Source of the DNA: Roseiarcus sp963822215
GTDB taxonomy: Bacteria; Pseudomonadota; Alphaproteobacteria; Rhizobiales; Beijerinckiaceae
Direction: 5' to 3'
Assembly (NCBI GenBank): GCA_963822215.1
Contig: CAWGGX010000007.1
Location: 124,001-188,000, forward strand
DNA length: 64,000 nt
The translations under genes were made by a program, and so were the position numbers. The notes under the pieces were generated by a model that ran no database searches, was not told the origin of the DNA, and worked only from the letters and a program-made list of their open reading frames with translations. Below are positions 34,730 to 44,104 of the stretch, piece by piece; the first letter of the stretch is position 1; each line of letters begins with the position of its first letter.

Positions 34730-35227
34730 ATGTCCGCCCCTCGCGAAAAGGCCTTTCCGGTGTCGTGGGACCAGTTCCACCGCGACGCCCGCGCGCTCGC
34801 CTGGCGGCTGGCCGGGTCCGGGCCGTTCGACGCGCTGGTCGCAATCACCCGCGGCGGCCTGGTGCCGGCCGCAATCGTGGCGCGTGAACTCGACCTGCGG
34901 CTGATCGAGACGATCGGTATCGTCACGCGCCACGACTACAAGATCCAGGGCGACCTCAGAGTGATCAAGCCCATCGCGCCCGAAGTCTCCAAGCTCGACG
35001 CCGATGCGCGGATCCTGGTGGTGGACGACCTCGTCGACACAGGCGCGACCATGAAGGTCGTGCGGGAGTTGCTGCCCAAGGCCCATGTCGCCACCGTCTA
35101 CGCCAAGCCGCTTGGCCGGCCGCTGGTCGACACGTTCGTCACCGAGGTTTCGCAGGACACCTGGATCTATTTCCCGTGGGATATGGGCCTCGCCTTTCAG
35201 CCGCCGATCGCCAAGGACGGAGCGTGA
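34730..35227 (+). CDS. gpt: Xanthine(-guanine) phosphoribosyltransferase
   Basis: 165 residues. PRPP-binding loop ILVVDDLVDTGATM (about 92-105), substrate region ITRGGLVPAAIVARELD, and WIYFPWDMG near the C-terminus as in Gpt. Salvages xanthine/guanine. AAGGAG lies nine bases before the ATG. It is the last chromosomal gene before the island; attL lies 60 bases downstream of its stop. Confidence 0.94.
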   Translation: MSAPREKAFPVSWDQFHRDARALAWRLAGSGPFDALVAITRGGLVPAAIVARELDLRLIETIGIVTRHDYKIQGDLRVIKPIAPEVSKLDADARILVVDDLVDTGATMKVVRELLPKAHVATVYAKPLGRPLVDTFVTEVSQDTWIYFPWDMGLAFQPPIAKDGA

Positions 35228-35287
35228 GCGCGCATACCGTAAGGGCGCTGAGACAACTCGGCGCCGAGACAACGCACTGAGAAGCTT

Positions 35288-35305
35288 GTGGTGCGGACGG
35301 CGGGG
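35288..35305 (-). repeat. attL: copy of tRNA-Leu 3' end
   Basis: 18 bases identical to 50,916-50,933, followed by one mismatch and a further matching TC. It marks the island end remote from the integrase. Confidence 0.88.
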
Positions 35306-35368
35306 GTCCGGATATGTCAGCCTATAGCATTGATAAATAAGGGAATCTCAGAGCGCATCGAGAGGTGC

Positions 35369-35389
35369 TTTGTAGCGCTGTTTGTAGCG
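35369..35389 (+). promoter_or_regulatory. Paired arm-type integrase sites, left end
   Basis: TTTGTAGCG twice (35,369-35,377 and 35,381-35,389), 12-base period. The same pair with the same period occurs at the right end (50,831-50,851). Likely integrase arm-binding sites. Confidence 0.7.
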
Positions 35390-35580
35390 TTGGGCAAGGG
35401 GGAAACGGCCGGATAAGGCCAAGGGGTCACCCATTTGAGAGGTGGGACCGCGTCGCCCGGTGGAAATGTCCCCCCATCGCTTTCTGGCCGAAAACGAAAA
35501 GCCGGCGATGCTCTGACACCTAGGGCCGACCCGTGCCGCCGCCCTTGACGCGGGCCGCCCGATGTTCCACTTTCGTTCTC

Positions 35581-35847
35581 ATGGAAGTCGAAACCCTAGG
35601 CATCGCGCGAAGCCTCGGCTGGAGGGTGCACATGCGGTGCTCCGATGGCTATCGCGAGGGCACGAAGTCCGTCCGGCGATGCGTCTATCGCAAGCAGCTC
35701 GATCTCGACACCCTGGTTTGCACGCGAGGCCCGAACTTCCCGCTGTCACGGTTGGAGACGCGCCTTATGTGTCCGGCTTGCGGAAGCCGCAGCGTAACGG
35801 TCGTGTTTGAGCCGCCGACTAACCGTGAGGTGCGTAGCGCCGTTTAG
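35581..35847 (+). CDS. Small hypothetical protein with C-terminal zinc ribbon half
   Basis: 88 residues starting MEVETLGIARSLGWRVHMRC. Cys residues near 20 and 36 and a terminal CPACGSRSVTVVF suggest a zinc-binding fold. Proteins of this shape are frequent, uncharacterised, in rhizobial genomes. Function unknown. Start at the ATG 35,581; no strong Shine-Dalgarno. Confidence 0.6.
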   Translation: MEVETLGIARSLGWRVHMRCSDGYREGTKSVRRCVYRKQLDLDTLVCTRGPNFPLSRLETRLMCPACGSRSVTVVFEPPTNREVRSAV

Positions 35848-35891
35848 CAGCGCCATTTAGAAGTGAAATTGTTGTCGGCCGTTCGCCGTGA

Positions 35892-37211
35892 CTAGCGTCC
35901 GTTTGGCATTCGAAGCTTGAGGCGGTATCGAGGTAAGCTCGACGCTGAAAGCCCACCGGCATTGGCAAAGTCACCCGCTAGTTCATTCAGATATTCATCG
36001 AAATCTTCGACTTCGGCGATAGTCGTTGTTGGAAAATGAGTCCGAAACTCCAATGGTTGACCCTGAATAGCCCTCTCGCCTTCACCGAAGACGGGACAGC
36101 AATCCGGCATCGTAATCAGTTCGACGTCAACTTCGCCCGGCATGGAGGCAGACCCTGCGAATTCCCGCAGACATTGATAGCAACCCAATGCTGAACCCAC
36201 ACCGCCCAGGACACGGTAACTTGGAAAAGGATGCGCGCCTTGTTCCTGCTCTATATAGTCGAGTTCAACAAATCCATCGCGCCCAATGCGCAAGGTTATA
36301 CTCCGCTCATGGGTTTGCAATCTACTCACCATTCCACCGAGGACGCGCCTAGGATTAAAGCCGCGATCGTACAGCAGAGAGATCGGGCTACTGTTGTCCA
36401 AGTCAATTTGTCCTTCAGCAATTAGTCCACGAAGGTCCTCAATGCGAGAAATACCGAGGGACTGATGAGGAACGATCGTTACCCGAAGCCCTAAAAACGT
36501 ATGCGGTATCCTTCCTAGTATCGCATAATACCTCTGTTTTGGATCCATGTTAACCACGCGGTCCGCAAGTTCATCCTTAGTCGGTTTACGAATCTGATCC
36601 AGAGTTCGGAAGAATAATGGTTCAAAGTCCGCCTTTGCCTTCGCGAGGCGTGCTTCCACTTCGCTGAAACGTCTAGCGTTGCGCAATACCATATCATGGA
36701 TCTCCGGCATCGAGAGCGGATCGGCACGGTCCTCTCGACGAACCCTTGCTGTTTTCGTTGGCCTTACCCAATGCGGGCCCAATGCAGAGGGCTGTGTTTC
36801 CAATAGGAGAACACCTGACCCATCCGCTTCGGTTGGGATGGCCTTGACTGAAGCGTACGGAAGACGAGGCTCGATAACGTCATTCAGGCAATCGCGCACC
36901 TTGCGCTCAAGCTCGACGACCTGAGCCAATGGGGAGAGAGAAGCAGCTCTTGGGGGCTTGTTCTTTGTCTCCTTCATCCCAAGCACAATCACTCCACCGT
37001 CTGCATTTGCGAACGCCACGAGTTCTTCCAGTAGAGCATAAATGCGCCCTGAAGGAATGGGCTTACCGGGGGTCCAACCCAGTCCTGTTGAACCCGTATC
37101 ACGAGAGGGAAAGTCCTCTTTGAACTCAAGATGTCGACCCTCTTCAATGCCTTCTCTGATCAAACGGTCCAAGTCGTCGCGTTTAGCGCCCGCAATTGGT
37201 TTCCCAAACAT
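35892..37211 (-). CDS. AlbA_2 (Schlafen-type) domain protein
   Basis: 439 residues. N-terminal AlbA_2 domain (about 15-165): EGIEEGRHLEFKEDFPSRD and LLEELVAFANADGGVIVLGM. The remaining ~270 residues are not recognised; they contain a Cys-bearing stretch (GCYQCLREF; MPDCCPVFGEGE). AlbA_2 proteins occur as nucleic-acid-binding or nuclease-like components, often in defence islands. Codon use is clearly less GC-rich than the flanks. Divergent from the serine recombinase, 262 bases apart. Confidence 0.8.
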   Translation of the reverse strand: MFGKPIAGAKRDDLDRLIREGIEEGRHLEFKEDFPSRDTGSTGLGWTPGKPIPSGRIYALLEELVAFANADGGVIVLGMKETKNKPPRAASLSPLAQVVELERKVRDCLNDVIEPRLPYASVKAIPTEADGSGVLLLETQPSALGPHWVRPTKTARVRREDRADPLSMPEIHDMVLRNARRFSEVEARLAKAKADFEPLFFRTLDQIRKPTKDELADRVVNMDPKQRYYAILGRIPHTFLGLRVTIVPHQSLGISRIEDLRGLIAEGQIDLDNSSPISLLYDRGFNPRRVLGGMVSRLQTHERSITLRIGRDGFVELDYIEQEQGAHPFPSYRVLGGVGSALGCYQCLREFAGSASMPGEVDVELITMPDCCPVFGEGERAIQGQPLEFRTHFPTTTIAEVEDFDEYLNELAGDFANAGGLSASSLPRYRLKLRMPNGR

Positions 37212-37409
37212 CCGTAGGCTCCCTTGGCTTACCGCTCTGACTCCAGATCACGATTCAGCCAGCGGTCTTCTCGCCAGGGCGCACTTGAATTGAGAATCAC
37301 AGACAAACCCAACGGCCACGATAGCATTTCTAGCGGCCCAAACGTCCAATAGGCCTCGCTCCAGCGGACGTGTCCGGACCCTTTCGCATCTGGCGTCCAA
37401 AAGGTCCTA

Positions 37410-37438
37410 TTGACATTTGGACATCAACAACTCATAAG
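37410..37438 (+). promoter_or_regulatory. Candidate sigma70 promoter of recombinase operon
   Basis: TTGACA (37,410-37,415), 17-base spacer, CATAAG (37,433-37,438), 36 bases before the recombinase ATG. The surrounding 37,340-37,460 is rich in GTCCAATAGG / CCTATTGAC and CCTAGGAG repeats that could be a res-like crossover or operator site. Confidence 0.45.
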
Positions 37439-37473
37439 CCTAGGAGTTATGGACACACCTAGGAGAGTCAAGC

Positions 37474-38073
37474 ATGTCAAGCACACCGCACAAAGGCCTT
37501 TTGGTCGGATACGCCCGCACCTCCACCGCCGAACAGGAAGCAGGCCTCGAAGCCCAGGTCCGCGACCTCAAGGCAGCCGGATGCACGAAGGTATTCCAAG
37601 AGCAGGTGTCATCGATCGCCGAACGCGCCGAGCTGGAGCGCGCCCTTGAGTACGTGCGCAGCGGGGACACGCTTGTCGTCACCAAGGTCGATCGCCTAGC
37701 CCGCTCGACGGTTGGCCTCTGGGAGATCGTGAAGCGGCTTGAGGCTGTCGAGGATGGGGGAGCGGGCCTTCGCGTGCTCAACCTCGGGGGCGAGACAGTT
37801 GATACCAAGAGCGCAACTGGCAAGCTCATCCTCACCATCTTCGCAGGCTTCGCGCAGTTTGAGCGGGAGATGATGCTTGAGCGGCAGCGCGAGGGGATCG
37901 CCAAGGCCAAAGCTGAGAACCGATACCTTGGGCGGAGGCCGTCGGCGCGGCTCAAGGCCGATGAGGCAGTGAAGCTCTTCAAAGAGGGGCGGACGGTGAC
38001 GGAGATTGCGAACGCGCTAAACATTGGGCGGGGAAGCGTCTATAGGGCTCTTGAGGGGACGAACGCAAAGTGA
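37474..38073 (+). CDS. Serine recombinase (resolvase/invertase family)
   Basis: 199 residues. Catalytic Ser17 in GYARTSTAEQ, conserved KVDRLARS and TIFAGFAQFEREMMLERQREG, C-terminal HTH (TVTEIANALNIGRGSVYRAL). Size is that of small resolvases and invertases. First of three same-strand genes (37,474-39,599); the next ATG is 36 bases after its stop. Confidence 0.93.
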   Translation: MSSTPHKGLLVGYARTSTAEQEAGLEAQVRDLKAAGCTKVFQEQVSSIAERAELERALEYVRSGDTLVVTKVDRLARSTVGLWEIVKRLEAVEDGGAGLRVLNLGGETVDTKSATGKLILTIFAGFAQFEREMMLERQREGIAKAKAENRYLGRRPSARLKADEAVKLFKEGRTVTEIANALNIGRGSVYRALEGTNAK

Positions 38074-38109
38074 CGACCAACCGATTAAAGAGGATGGGGG
38101 CGAGCAGTC

Positions 38110-38838
38110 ATGAGGTTCGATCCGATTTCGAGGATTGCCTATGAGGGCATCCGGACGTGGCTTCGCGTTGAGAAAGCGAGGAATAGAGACCCTTCCAAAC
38201 CATCCGCGGATATTGGCTTACTGCTGAAGGGGCTGCCGCAGGGGTCGATCAATGTAACAGATGACTTAGGGGTCGTTCTTACGAAGGTGGACCCTCCCCG
38301 AGGCCCACGTTTCTTTGACGCCGCCGGCATTGCGCTAGTGCGGTTATTATTGTTTGGCGGGGGATCAATTAGATTCAATTCCAAGGACGTGGAGACGGAG
38401 GACCAGAACGACTATTTTGTTCTCAGTGGTCACGTAAGAGAGCGCAACATAAGCTCTTCAAATTACCTTAACGCTGAAATAGAGGAGCGGATAAATTACA
38501 AGGACGTTGACTTGGACAAGGTCCCAGTGCGTCGCATAATTGCAAATACGCCTCCCAGAAAAGAGACATTTTCGTACAACCATCGATCGTATAGGCGAAG
38601 TGACCTTTATACCGTCGGAGCCGACAAGGATGCTTCCCCTAAGGACGGACCGGCTTCACGAAAATCTCCGCGTACGTCCCGTTCTGACGCAATCGAAATT
38701 GCACTCCGTCACCTCACGCAAAGCCCTCTTCGGCGCGAGGTCGCAATGAGTCCCGAAGGCTTGAGATACCTTCTGAATGCTGCCTTCGCCCTTTTGAACG
38801 GAATTCCCTTGGCTAAACCGCCAGTCTCTACGAAGTGA
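38110..38838 (+). CDS. Hypothetical protein, recombinase-linked
   Basis: 242 residues, not recognised. Basic N-terminus (YEGIRTWLRVEKARNRD), a hydrophobic FFDAAGIALVRLLLFGGGSI segment, a Ser/Arg/Lys-rich linker (170-195) and a helical C-terminus (DAIEIALRHLTQSPLRREVA). The stop overlaps the next gene's GTG by four bases (GTGA), so the two are probably co-translated. Confidence 0.65.
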   Translation: MRFDPISRIAYEGIRTWLRVEKARNRDPSKPSADIGLLLKGLPQGSINVTDDLGVVLTKVDPPRGPRFFDAAGIALVRLLLFGGGSIRFNSKDVETEDQNDYFVLSGHVRERNISSSNYLNAEIEERINYKDVDLDKVPVRRIIANTPPRKETFSYNHRSYRRSDLYTVGADKDASPKDGPASRKSPRTSRSDAIEIALRHLTQSPLRREVAMSPEGLRYLLNAAFALLNGIPLAKPPVSTK

Positions 38839-39599
38839 TTGGCGCTGCAATGATTGAGGTCACGAAGAACGTTGTTCCAAAAGCCTGCGCCATCCCCGGC
38901 TGTGGCCGACCAACGTCGCGATCCTCAGGCGTCGGCCTCTCTGAGTTCCATTGCCGCTATCACGTCCAGTTCCGAGCCCGCCACGGCTCCCATTGGCATC
39001 CGACCTACAAGGCGGCGGACCTGAAGCCGTACCTCGCGGTCGCCGCCGAATGGATTGAGGAACATCGGGAGGAGCTTTCAGTCTCCTACGCGCTCAAGGG
39101 CCTCCAGGGCCTCTTAGACGGCGCTGGGCGGGCGGAGCCGGCGATGGATATGAAGCGTCGTCCGGCGGCATCCAAGGCGCGTGTGGCCTTCGCAAGGCTG
39201 CGGGAGGCGGGCATAAAGGGAGAGCGGCTCTTGGCGATCCATATGGCGGTCGCGGCGCTCATCGAGGACGATCGGGGCAGTCATCGCACACGGGAGTTTC
39301 ACTTGGTGCAAACCGCGAAGGCCCTCCATCGCCTCGCCTCGGGAACACATCGGCATTGGGACTTCCCTATGCAGGACGGCACGACGCGTCCGCTCCATTT
39401 GCACGCCTATCCGAAGTCCTCTGGGATCGTGCTTCGGGTGATCGGCCGCGAGATCGATGAGATTTGCGGCGGGGTCGCGGAGGCGGCGCTTGAGGAGGTG
39501 CTTGCGGCGAGGCTGGCGAGGTTCGGCCCTCATCCCTCTCATCTGCCCGACTGGAAACCGCCTTGGATGACGAAGAGGGCAGCGGCCCAGGGCAAATGA
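38835..39599 (+). CDS. Hypothetical protein with N-terminal Cys/His zinc-binding motif
   Basis: 254 residues from the GTG at 38,835 (ATG 38,850 possible). N-terminal CAIPGCGRPTSRS, then FHCRYHVQFRARHG, a C-x4-C...C-x2-H arrangement like small zinc-binding island proteins. The rest is helical (YLAVAAEWIEEHREEL; LLAIHMAVAALIEDDRG). Function unknown. Translationally coupled to the previous ORF. Confidence 0.7.
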   Translation: MIGAAMIEVTKNVVPKACAIPGCGRPTSRSSGVGLSEFHCRYHVQFRARHGSHWHPTYKAADLKPYLAVAAEWIEEHREELSVSYALKGLQGLLDGAGRAEPAMDMKRRPAASKARVAFARLREAGIKGERLLAIHMAVAALIEDDRGSHRTREFHLVQTAKALHRLASGTHRHWDFPMQDGTTRPLHLHAYPKSSGIVLRVIGREIDEICGGVAEAALEEVLAARLARFGPHPSHLPDWKPPWMTKRAAAQGK

Positions 39600-39688
39600 G
39601 TATAGGCGCTCGTGAGGCTGGCTAAGGGCCCGCAATCACGTCAGCATAGGTTGAGGCCTCATCGTCATCGTCGATCCTGATCTAGAAT

Positions 39689-39870
39689 GCCCAGAGTGAG
39701 ACCGGGGTTTTTACGGATCCTATAGGAAGAGGAGCAGAAGGGGGAGAATCTAGGCAGACAGCTTCAGGGCCGTCCCCTCCGGGTTTGTGATGATGATGGG
39801 ATTCCCTCCTCCTCTCATTCACACGGTGGCGACCCCGAATGGCCTGCTCTAGGTACGGCAGACGCACCGG
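39689..39870 (+). repeat. Island 3'-end repeat, copy a
   Basis: Follows the stop of the preceding gene. About 130 bases from GAGCAGAAGGGGGAGAATCT onward align with 41,217-41,345. It contains the dyad GATGATGATGGGATTCCCTC at 39,789-39,808 followed by CTCCTCTCATTC. Confidence 0.65.
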
Positions 39871-40013
39871 CTTCGGTACCAGATGAGCGGAGCGATAAGA
39901 GGGCCGGAAAGGGGCTGCCCAAGCCGCATTGGTATTCTTGCGCCAGTTGCCGGAAGATCCCCGCCCGGGAAAGAGCCTCGATTTGCAAGGGGGCCGCACA
40001 AGCTGAGAGAATC

Positions 40014-41018
40014 ATGCAGTACACTTTCTCCGCTGAGTTTCTGAAGATCCTCCCGCCGGCTACCAATTTCGGAGAGGCCTGGGAGAATTTGTGTCTGACA
40101 CTCCTGCGATCAGACTCCGCGGATAACACTATAATGAGACTCGCTCCGCCGGATCGAGGTGTGGACATTTTTTGGCAACGCACTGGAGCCGCGTACCAAT
40201 GTAAGAGCAACGAGAGAGGAATATTTGGGACGATCGAGCCACAGGAATGCGTGACCTCTCTGGCTCACGCAGTCGCAGCTAGGGGAGATATATGCTGGAA
40301 ACAATACTTTGTGGCGGTCAATGCTCCGTTGTCAGGTATCGGTATTTCTAAGGTACTCGATTTTGCTTCCTCGAATGGCATTGAAAGGACTGCAATAGAA
40401 ATCCTATCCCATGAGTATTGGTCATCACTATGTTCCAAGCACAAGGAAGTAATCACGCCGCTTTTCGACTACCGAGTATTTGTGTCTGAGCTTGAAGTCG
40501 TGGACATGATGCGTAAGGCTAGATACTATGATCGATACATCATGGAGGCAGAACACAGCATGAGAGAACATCCCCTCCAGGTGTCTGTGGGTAACAATCG
40601 CACACCAATAGAATTGGTACTTGAATTCAGCGCGGACCTAACCATTAAGCAGCTTCTTGATGTTGTCCGAGTGAGATTGGGTATCTCATTGGATTGGGCC
40701 AATTTTCCGGATCTTGGAACCTCATGCGGCCCATCGCTTTTCCTCACAGTTGATCGAGTCCAACAGCCATTTAAGTTAAAGCTTTCGGAGTTGAATCAGC
40801 AACAACTTGCAAAACTAAAGTTGTGGATAAAGTTAACGTGGAAAGATGAGTTGCAAAAGGATCGCGCTCATTACGATGGATCGACGCTTTCCCTGTATCT
40901 GGCCAGTCCGAGCGATCGAAACCGCCCAGCGTCTATGAGAGAACGCGGTGCAACGACGCTGCAACGTATGGAATTTGTGATTCAAGCGGGCATCTGGCGG
41001 TCGTTGATGAGAACTTGA
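40014..41018 (+). CDS. Putative PD-(D/E)xK nuclease with possible ubiquitin-like C-terminal domain
   Basis: 334 residues, AT-richer than the flanks. N-terminal region fits a restriction-endonuclease-like fold: NFGEAWENLCLTLL (Glu21/24), PPDRGVDIFW (Asp51) and AAYQCKSNERG (QxK, residues 62-64), as in Mrr-type nucleases. Residues ~190-280 (PIELVLEFSADLTIKQLLDV ... LFLTVDRVQQPFKLKLSELN) show a beta-beta-helix-beta pattern that could be a beta-grasp/ubiquitin-like domain; this is inference. No partner methylase, so probably not a classical R-M enzyme. Confidence 0.65.
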   Translation: MQYTFSAEFLKILPPATNFGEAWENLCLTLLRSDSADNTIMRLAPPDRGVDIFWQRTGAAYQCKSNERGIFGTIEPQECVTSLAHAVAARGDICWKQYFVAVNAPLSGIGISKVLDFASSNGIERTAIEILSHEYWSSLCSKHKEVITPLFDYRVFVSELEVVDMMRKARYYDRYIMEAEHSMREHPLQVSVGNNRTPIELVLEFSADLTIKQLLDVVRVRLGISLDWANFPDLGTSCGPSLFLTVDRVQQPFKLKLSELNQQQLAKLKLWIKLTWKDELQKDRAHYDGSTLSLYLASPSDRNRPASMRERGATTLQRMEFVIQAGIWRSLMRT

Positions 41019-41209
41019 GATCTAACTAACTATGAAACGGCTGGTCCGGCCTAAAGATACGATCAGGCAGTTGGGCGTATTTAACGGCTGCCGTCCTACG
41101 AACCGGTCTCTAATTGGTGAAATCGTTGTGCTAAGAGGCTTACGTCGACTCCGGCCCATCGGCCCGAAAATCACTAACTTCAGCCGGCACTGCGGACCGA
41201 AACGGTTAC

Positions 41210-41370
41210 GGGTCTTACAGGTGGGGAGCAGAAGGGAGCCTCAGGCAGACACCTTCAAGCCAGCGGCCTCAGGCATTCTGATGACGATCGGATTGCCTCC
41301 TCACCTCATCAGCCCAGTGCCAACTCCCCGAGGCGTCGACCAAATGCGGCGCACGCAAACGGCCCGTCGC
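41210..41370 (+). repeat. Island 3'-end repeat, copy b
   Basis: Matches copy a with GAGCAGAAGGGAGCCTCAGG and the dyad TGATGACGATCGGATTGCCT (41,279-41,298) followed by CCTCACCTCATC. Lies about 200 bases behind the nuclease gene and just before the polymerase-like gene. 41,019-41,209 holds no recognisable gene. Confidence 0.6.
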
Positions 41371-42743
41371 GTGCGAGGGTGGATTGGCGCGGGGTGAGCC
41401 TCCCCCTGCGACTGCGCGATGCCCGGTGAATTGAAATCTCCCCCTCTTCCGCCGATCATGTTCGACCCACAGCGACGCGCCGCGAGCAGGGAACTTCGTG
41501 CGTCCATCAAGTCGCTCATCGCGTTCCTTGAGCAGCATGAAGCCGACCTCGGGCTCCGAAAGCGCGTGCGCAAAGAGGCGGATCGCAAGGGCTTCCATCT
41601 CGCTGTCGAGGCAATCGCGTGCAACCTCGCTGCCATCCCGTTGTTGGACCCCGAGCGGCCCCTGGCAGTCCCGCGAAGCAGCGGCGTCATGTGGGCAAAA
41701 GGCCGTTATCGCAATCCCGTCTACGGCCAGCATTTCCTCGACGCGCTCGACCTCATGGCGCACCCAAAGGTCGATCTCATCGCTGAGCTGAGGCGAGGCT
41801 ATCGCTTCGCAGCCGACAAGAAGCAGCCATCGTCCGTGATTCCTACCGCCGCCTTCGCCGCACGCGTGCCGCTGGCGCTGATTCATTGGGAAGCGTTTGA
41901 CCGCGCAGAGGAGCCCGAGGTTCTGATCCTCAAGGGAACGAAGGGCGACGACACGGGCATCGCCGACGCGATTGACTATCCGGAAACGCGCGAGACACGG
42001 CGTATGCGCAGAGACGTCCAGCGCATCAACGATTGGTTGCGTAAAGCGCCTCTGAGGATCGAAGGCGACAAAGGCGCGACGGGCTTCGATGATGATGAGG
42101 GCCAGCCGATCGACCCAACCCGGCGTTCGGTTCGGCGCATCTTCAACAATAGCAGCTGGCAGCAAGGCGGCCGACTCTTCCGCGGCTTCTGGGAGACGAT
42201 GCGCCGGGCCGATCGTTTCCGGCTCTTGAAGATCTGCACCGCAACGCATCCCGATGGCGAGCCTGTCGCCAACGTCGACTTCAGCCATCTGTTCCCGACG
42301 CTCGCCTATCAGTCGGCCAAATGCGTGCTGCCTAACCGCGACCTTTATGACCTCTTCGGCGACGGCACTTCTCGCGACGGCTTCAAGAAGCTCATCAACG
42401 CCCTCTTCTTCGCTCAGGGCAAAATGACCCGATGGCCGCGCGAGACTTCTGACCTATTTGCGAGCGGGACGAAGCTGCGCGACGCATTGGCTCTCGTCCG
42501 TCAAGAGCACGCGCCGATTGCGCACCTCTTCGGCACAGGGATCGGCTACAGGTTCATGTTCATCGAGAGCGGCGTCCTCATTGAGGCTTTGCTCGACTGC
42601 TTCGCGACCGGTATCACCGCGCTGCCCATTCACGATTCCGTCCTGGTCGCTGAGTTTGATGCAGAGTGAACTGGACCCCGGATTTAGGACCATTGGGTAA
42701 GGTGTGAAATGTCCTGCTCTGTCGCAACCGACGGAGCGAGAAA

Positions 42744-43037
42744 ATGATGAAGTCACGCAAGAAGTTTGATGCGGCGTTCAAGGCGAAGGTTGCGCTCGAG
42801 GCGCTTCGCGAGGATGCGACGGTTCCGGATCTGGCGAAGCGGCACGGGGTGCATCCGAACCAGATTTATGCCTGGAAGAAGCAGGTTCTCGACAATGTCG
42901 CGAGCCTGTTCGCGCGCGGGGCGAGCGTTTCGGGCGATGGCGAGGAGGAGCGCGAACGTGAGGCGGCCAGGCTTTACGCCAAGATCGGCCAGCTGACGGT
43001 TGAACGGGATTTCTTGGCCAGGAGGCCAGGGCGATGA
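42744..43037 (+). CDS. IS3-family OrfA, copy 2
   Basis: 97 residues, identical to the product of 16,129-16,422. HTH transposase_8 type. Stop overlaps the OrfB start. Confidence 0.93.
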   Translation: MMKSRKKFDAAFKAKVALEALREDATVPDLAKRHGVHPNQIYAWKKQVLDNVASLFARGASVSGDGEEEREREAARLYAKIGQLTVERDFLARRPGR

Positions 43038-43975
43038 GCGCGCCCGATCGAAGGGCGATGGTGGAGCGCCCGGCGGATTTGTCGGTTCGTCGGCAATGCG
43101 TGCTGCTGAATGTGGCGCGCTCGGGGATCTATCGCCCCAAGCCAGAGCCCGGGGCGGACGATCTGGCGGTGATGCGGCGGATCGACGAACTGCATCTGGA
43201 GCTGCCGTTCTACGGATCGCGTCGGATGACGTTTGAACTCAACAAGGAGGGCTGCGGAGTCAACCGCAAGCGGGTGCGGCGTCTGATGCGCACGATGGGG
43301 ATCGAGGCGCTGGTTCCGCGTCCCGGCACGAGCAAGGCCGCCCTCGGCCACAAGATCTATCCCTATCTCCTGCGCGGCCTGGCGATCACCGAGCCGAACC
43401 ATGTGTGGGCGGCCGACGTGACTTACATCCCGATGGCGTGCGGCTTCCTCTATCTGGTGGCGATCATCGACTGGGCCAGCCGGGCGGTTCTGGCGTGGCG
43501 GCTGTCGAACACCAACGACGCGAGCTTCTGCGCGGCGGCGCTGGAGGAGGCGCTGCTTCGGTTCGGAAAGCCGAGGATTTTCAATACCGATCAGGGCTCC
43601 ACTTTCACCGCCGAGGCTTTCGTCGGCAAGCTCGCGGCGGCTGGCGTCGCGATTTCGATGGACGGACGCGGCCGCTTCATGGACAACATCTTCATCGAAC
43701 GGCTGTGGCGCTCCATCAAGTATGAAGAGGTGCATCTGAAAGCCTACGCCGACGGCCGCGAGGCGCGGGCCGGCATCGGCTCCTGGATGACCTTTTACAA
43801 CTTTCGGCGCCCGCACCAGGCGATGAACAACCAGATGCCGATGGCGGTGTGGCGCGCCGGCATGGACAAGACCGAGGCGGCGGCGAGGGCTGTGGATATG
43901 CCGCTTCGCTTGGACAACGCAAACGCGTTGCCCACATACCCACAGCAGAGGCAGAAGCAGCAAGAAACGGCTTGA
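43034..43975 (+). CDS. IS3-family OrfB, copy 2
   Basis: 313 residues, identical to the product of 16,419-17,360, with intact D, D and E catalytic positions. Confidence 0.95.
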   Translation: MSAPDRRAMVERPADLSVRRQCVLLNVARSGIYRPKPEPGADDLAVMRRIDELHLELPFYGSRRMTFELNKEGCGVNRKRVRRLMRTMGIEALVPRPGTSKAALGHKIYPYLLRGLAITEPNHVWAADVTYIPMACGFLYLVAIIDWASRAVLAWRLSNTNDASFCAAALEEALLRFGKPRIFNTDQGSTFTAEAFVGKLAAAGVAISMDGRGRFMDNIFIERLWRSIKYEEVHLKAYADGREARAGIGSWMTFYNFRRPHQAMNNQMPMAVWRAGMDKTEAAARAVDMPLRLDNANALPTYPQQRQKQQETA

Positions 43976-44104
43976 TTCATGAAAGACAAGGGCAGGCGAG
44001 ATTACACCTTAAATCCGACCTCCCGTGGTCCCACGAATAGGGTCCAGTTCAGAGGCCGCGAGAGCGATCATGGAGCAAGCCTTCGAGAGAGCCACGGGGG
44101 AATC

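Larger units (their letters stand above)
42667..44051 (+). mobile_element. IS3-family insertion sequence, copy 2 (1385 bp)
   Basis: Same length, ends (TGAACTGGACCC / GGGTCCAGTTCA) and products as 16,052-17,436, flanked by GAG on both sides (42,664-42,666 and 44,052-44,054). Inserted in frame-breaking position in the polymerase-like gene. Confidence 0.95.

Noticed and set aside
35892..37211. AlbA_2 gene plus nuclease as a known named defence system
   Set aside because: Genes are not adjacent or co-oriented and I could not match a specific described system.
41269..42288. 339-codon minus-strand frame
   Set aside because: Antisense of the polymerase-like gene, whose frame carries recognisable motifs and continues across the IS junction.
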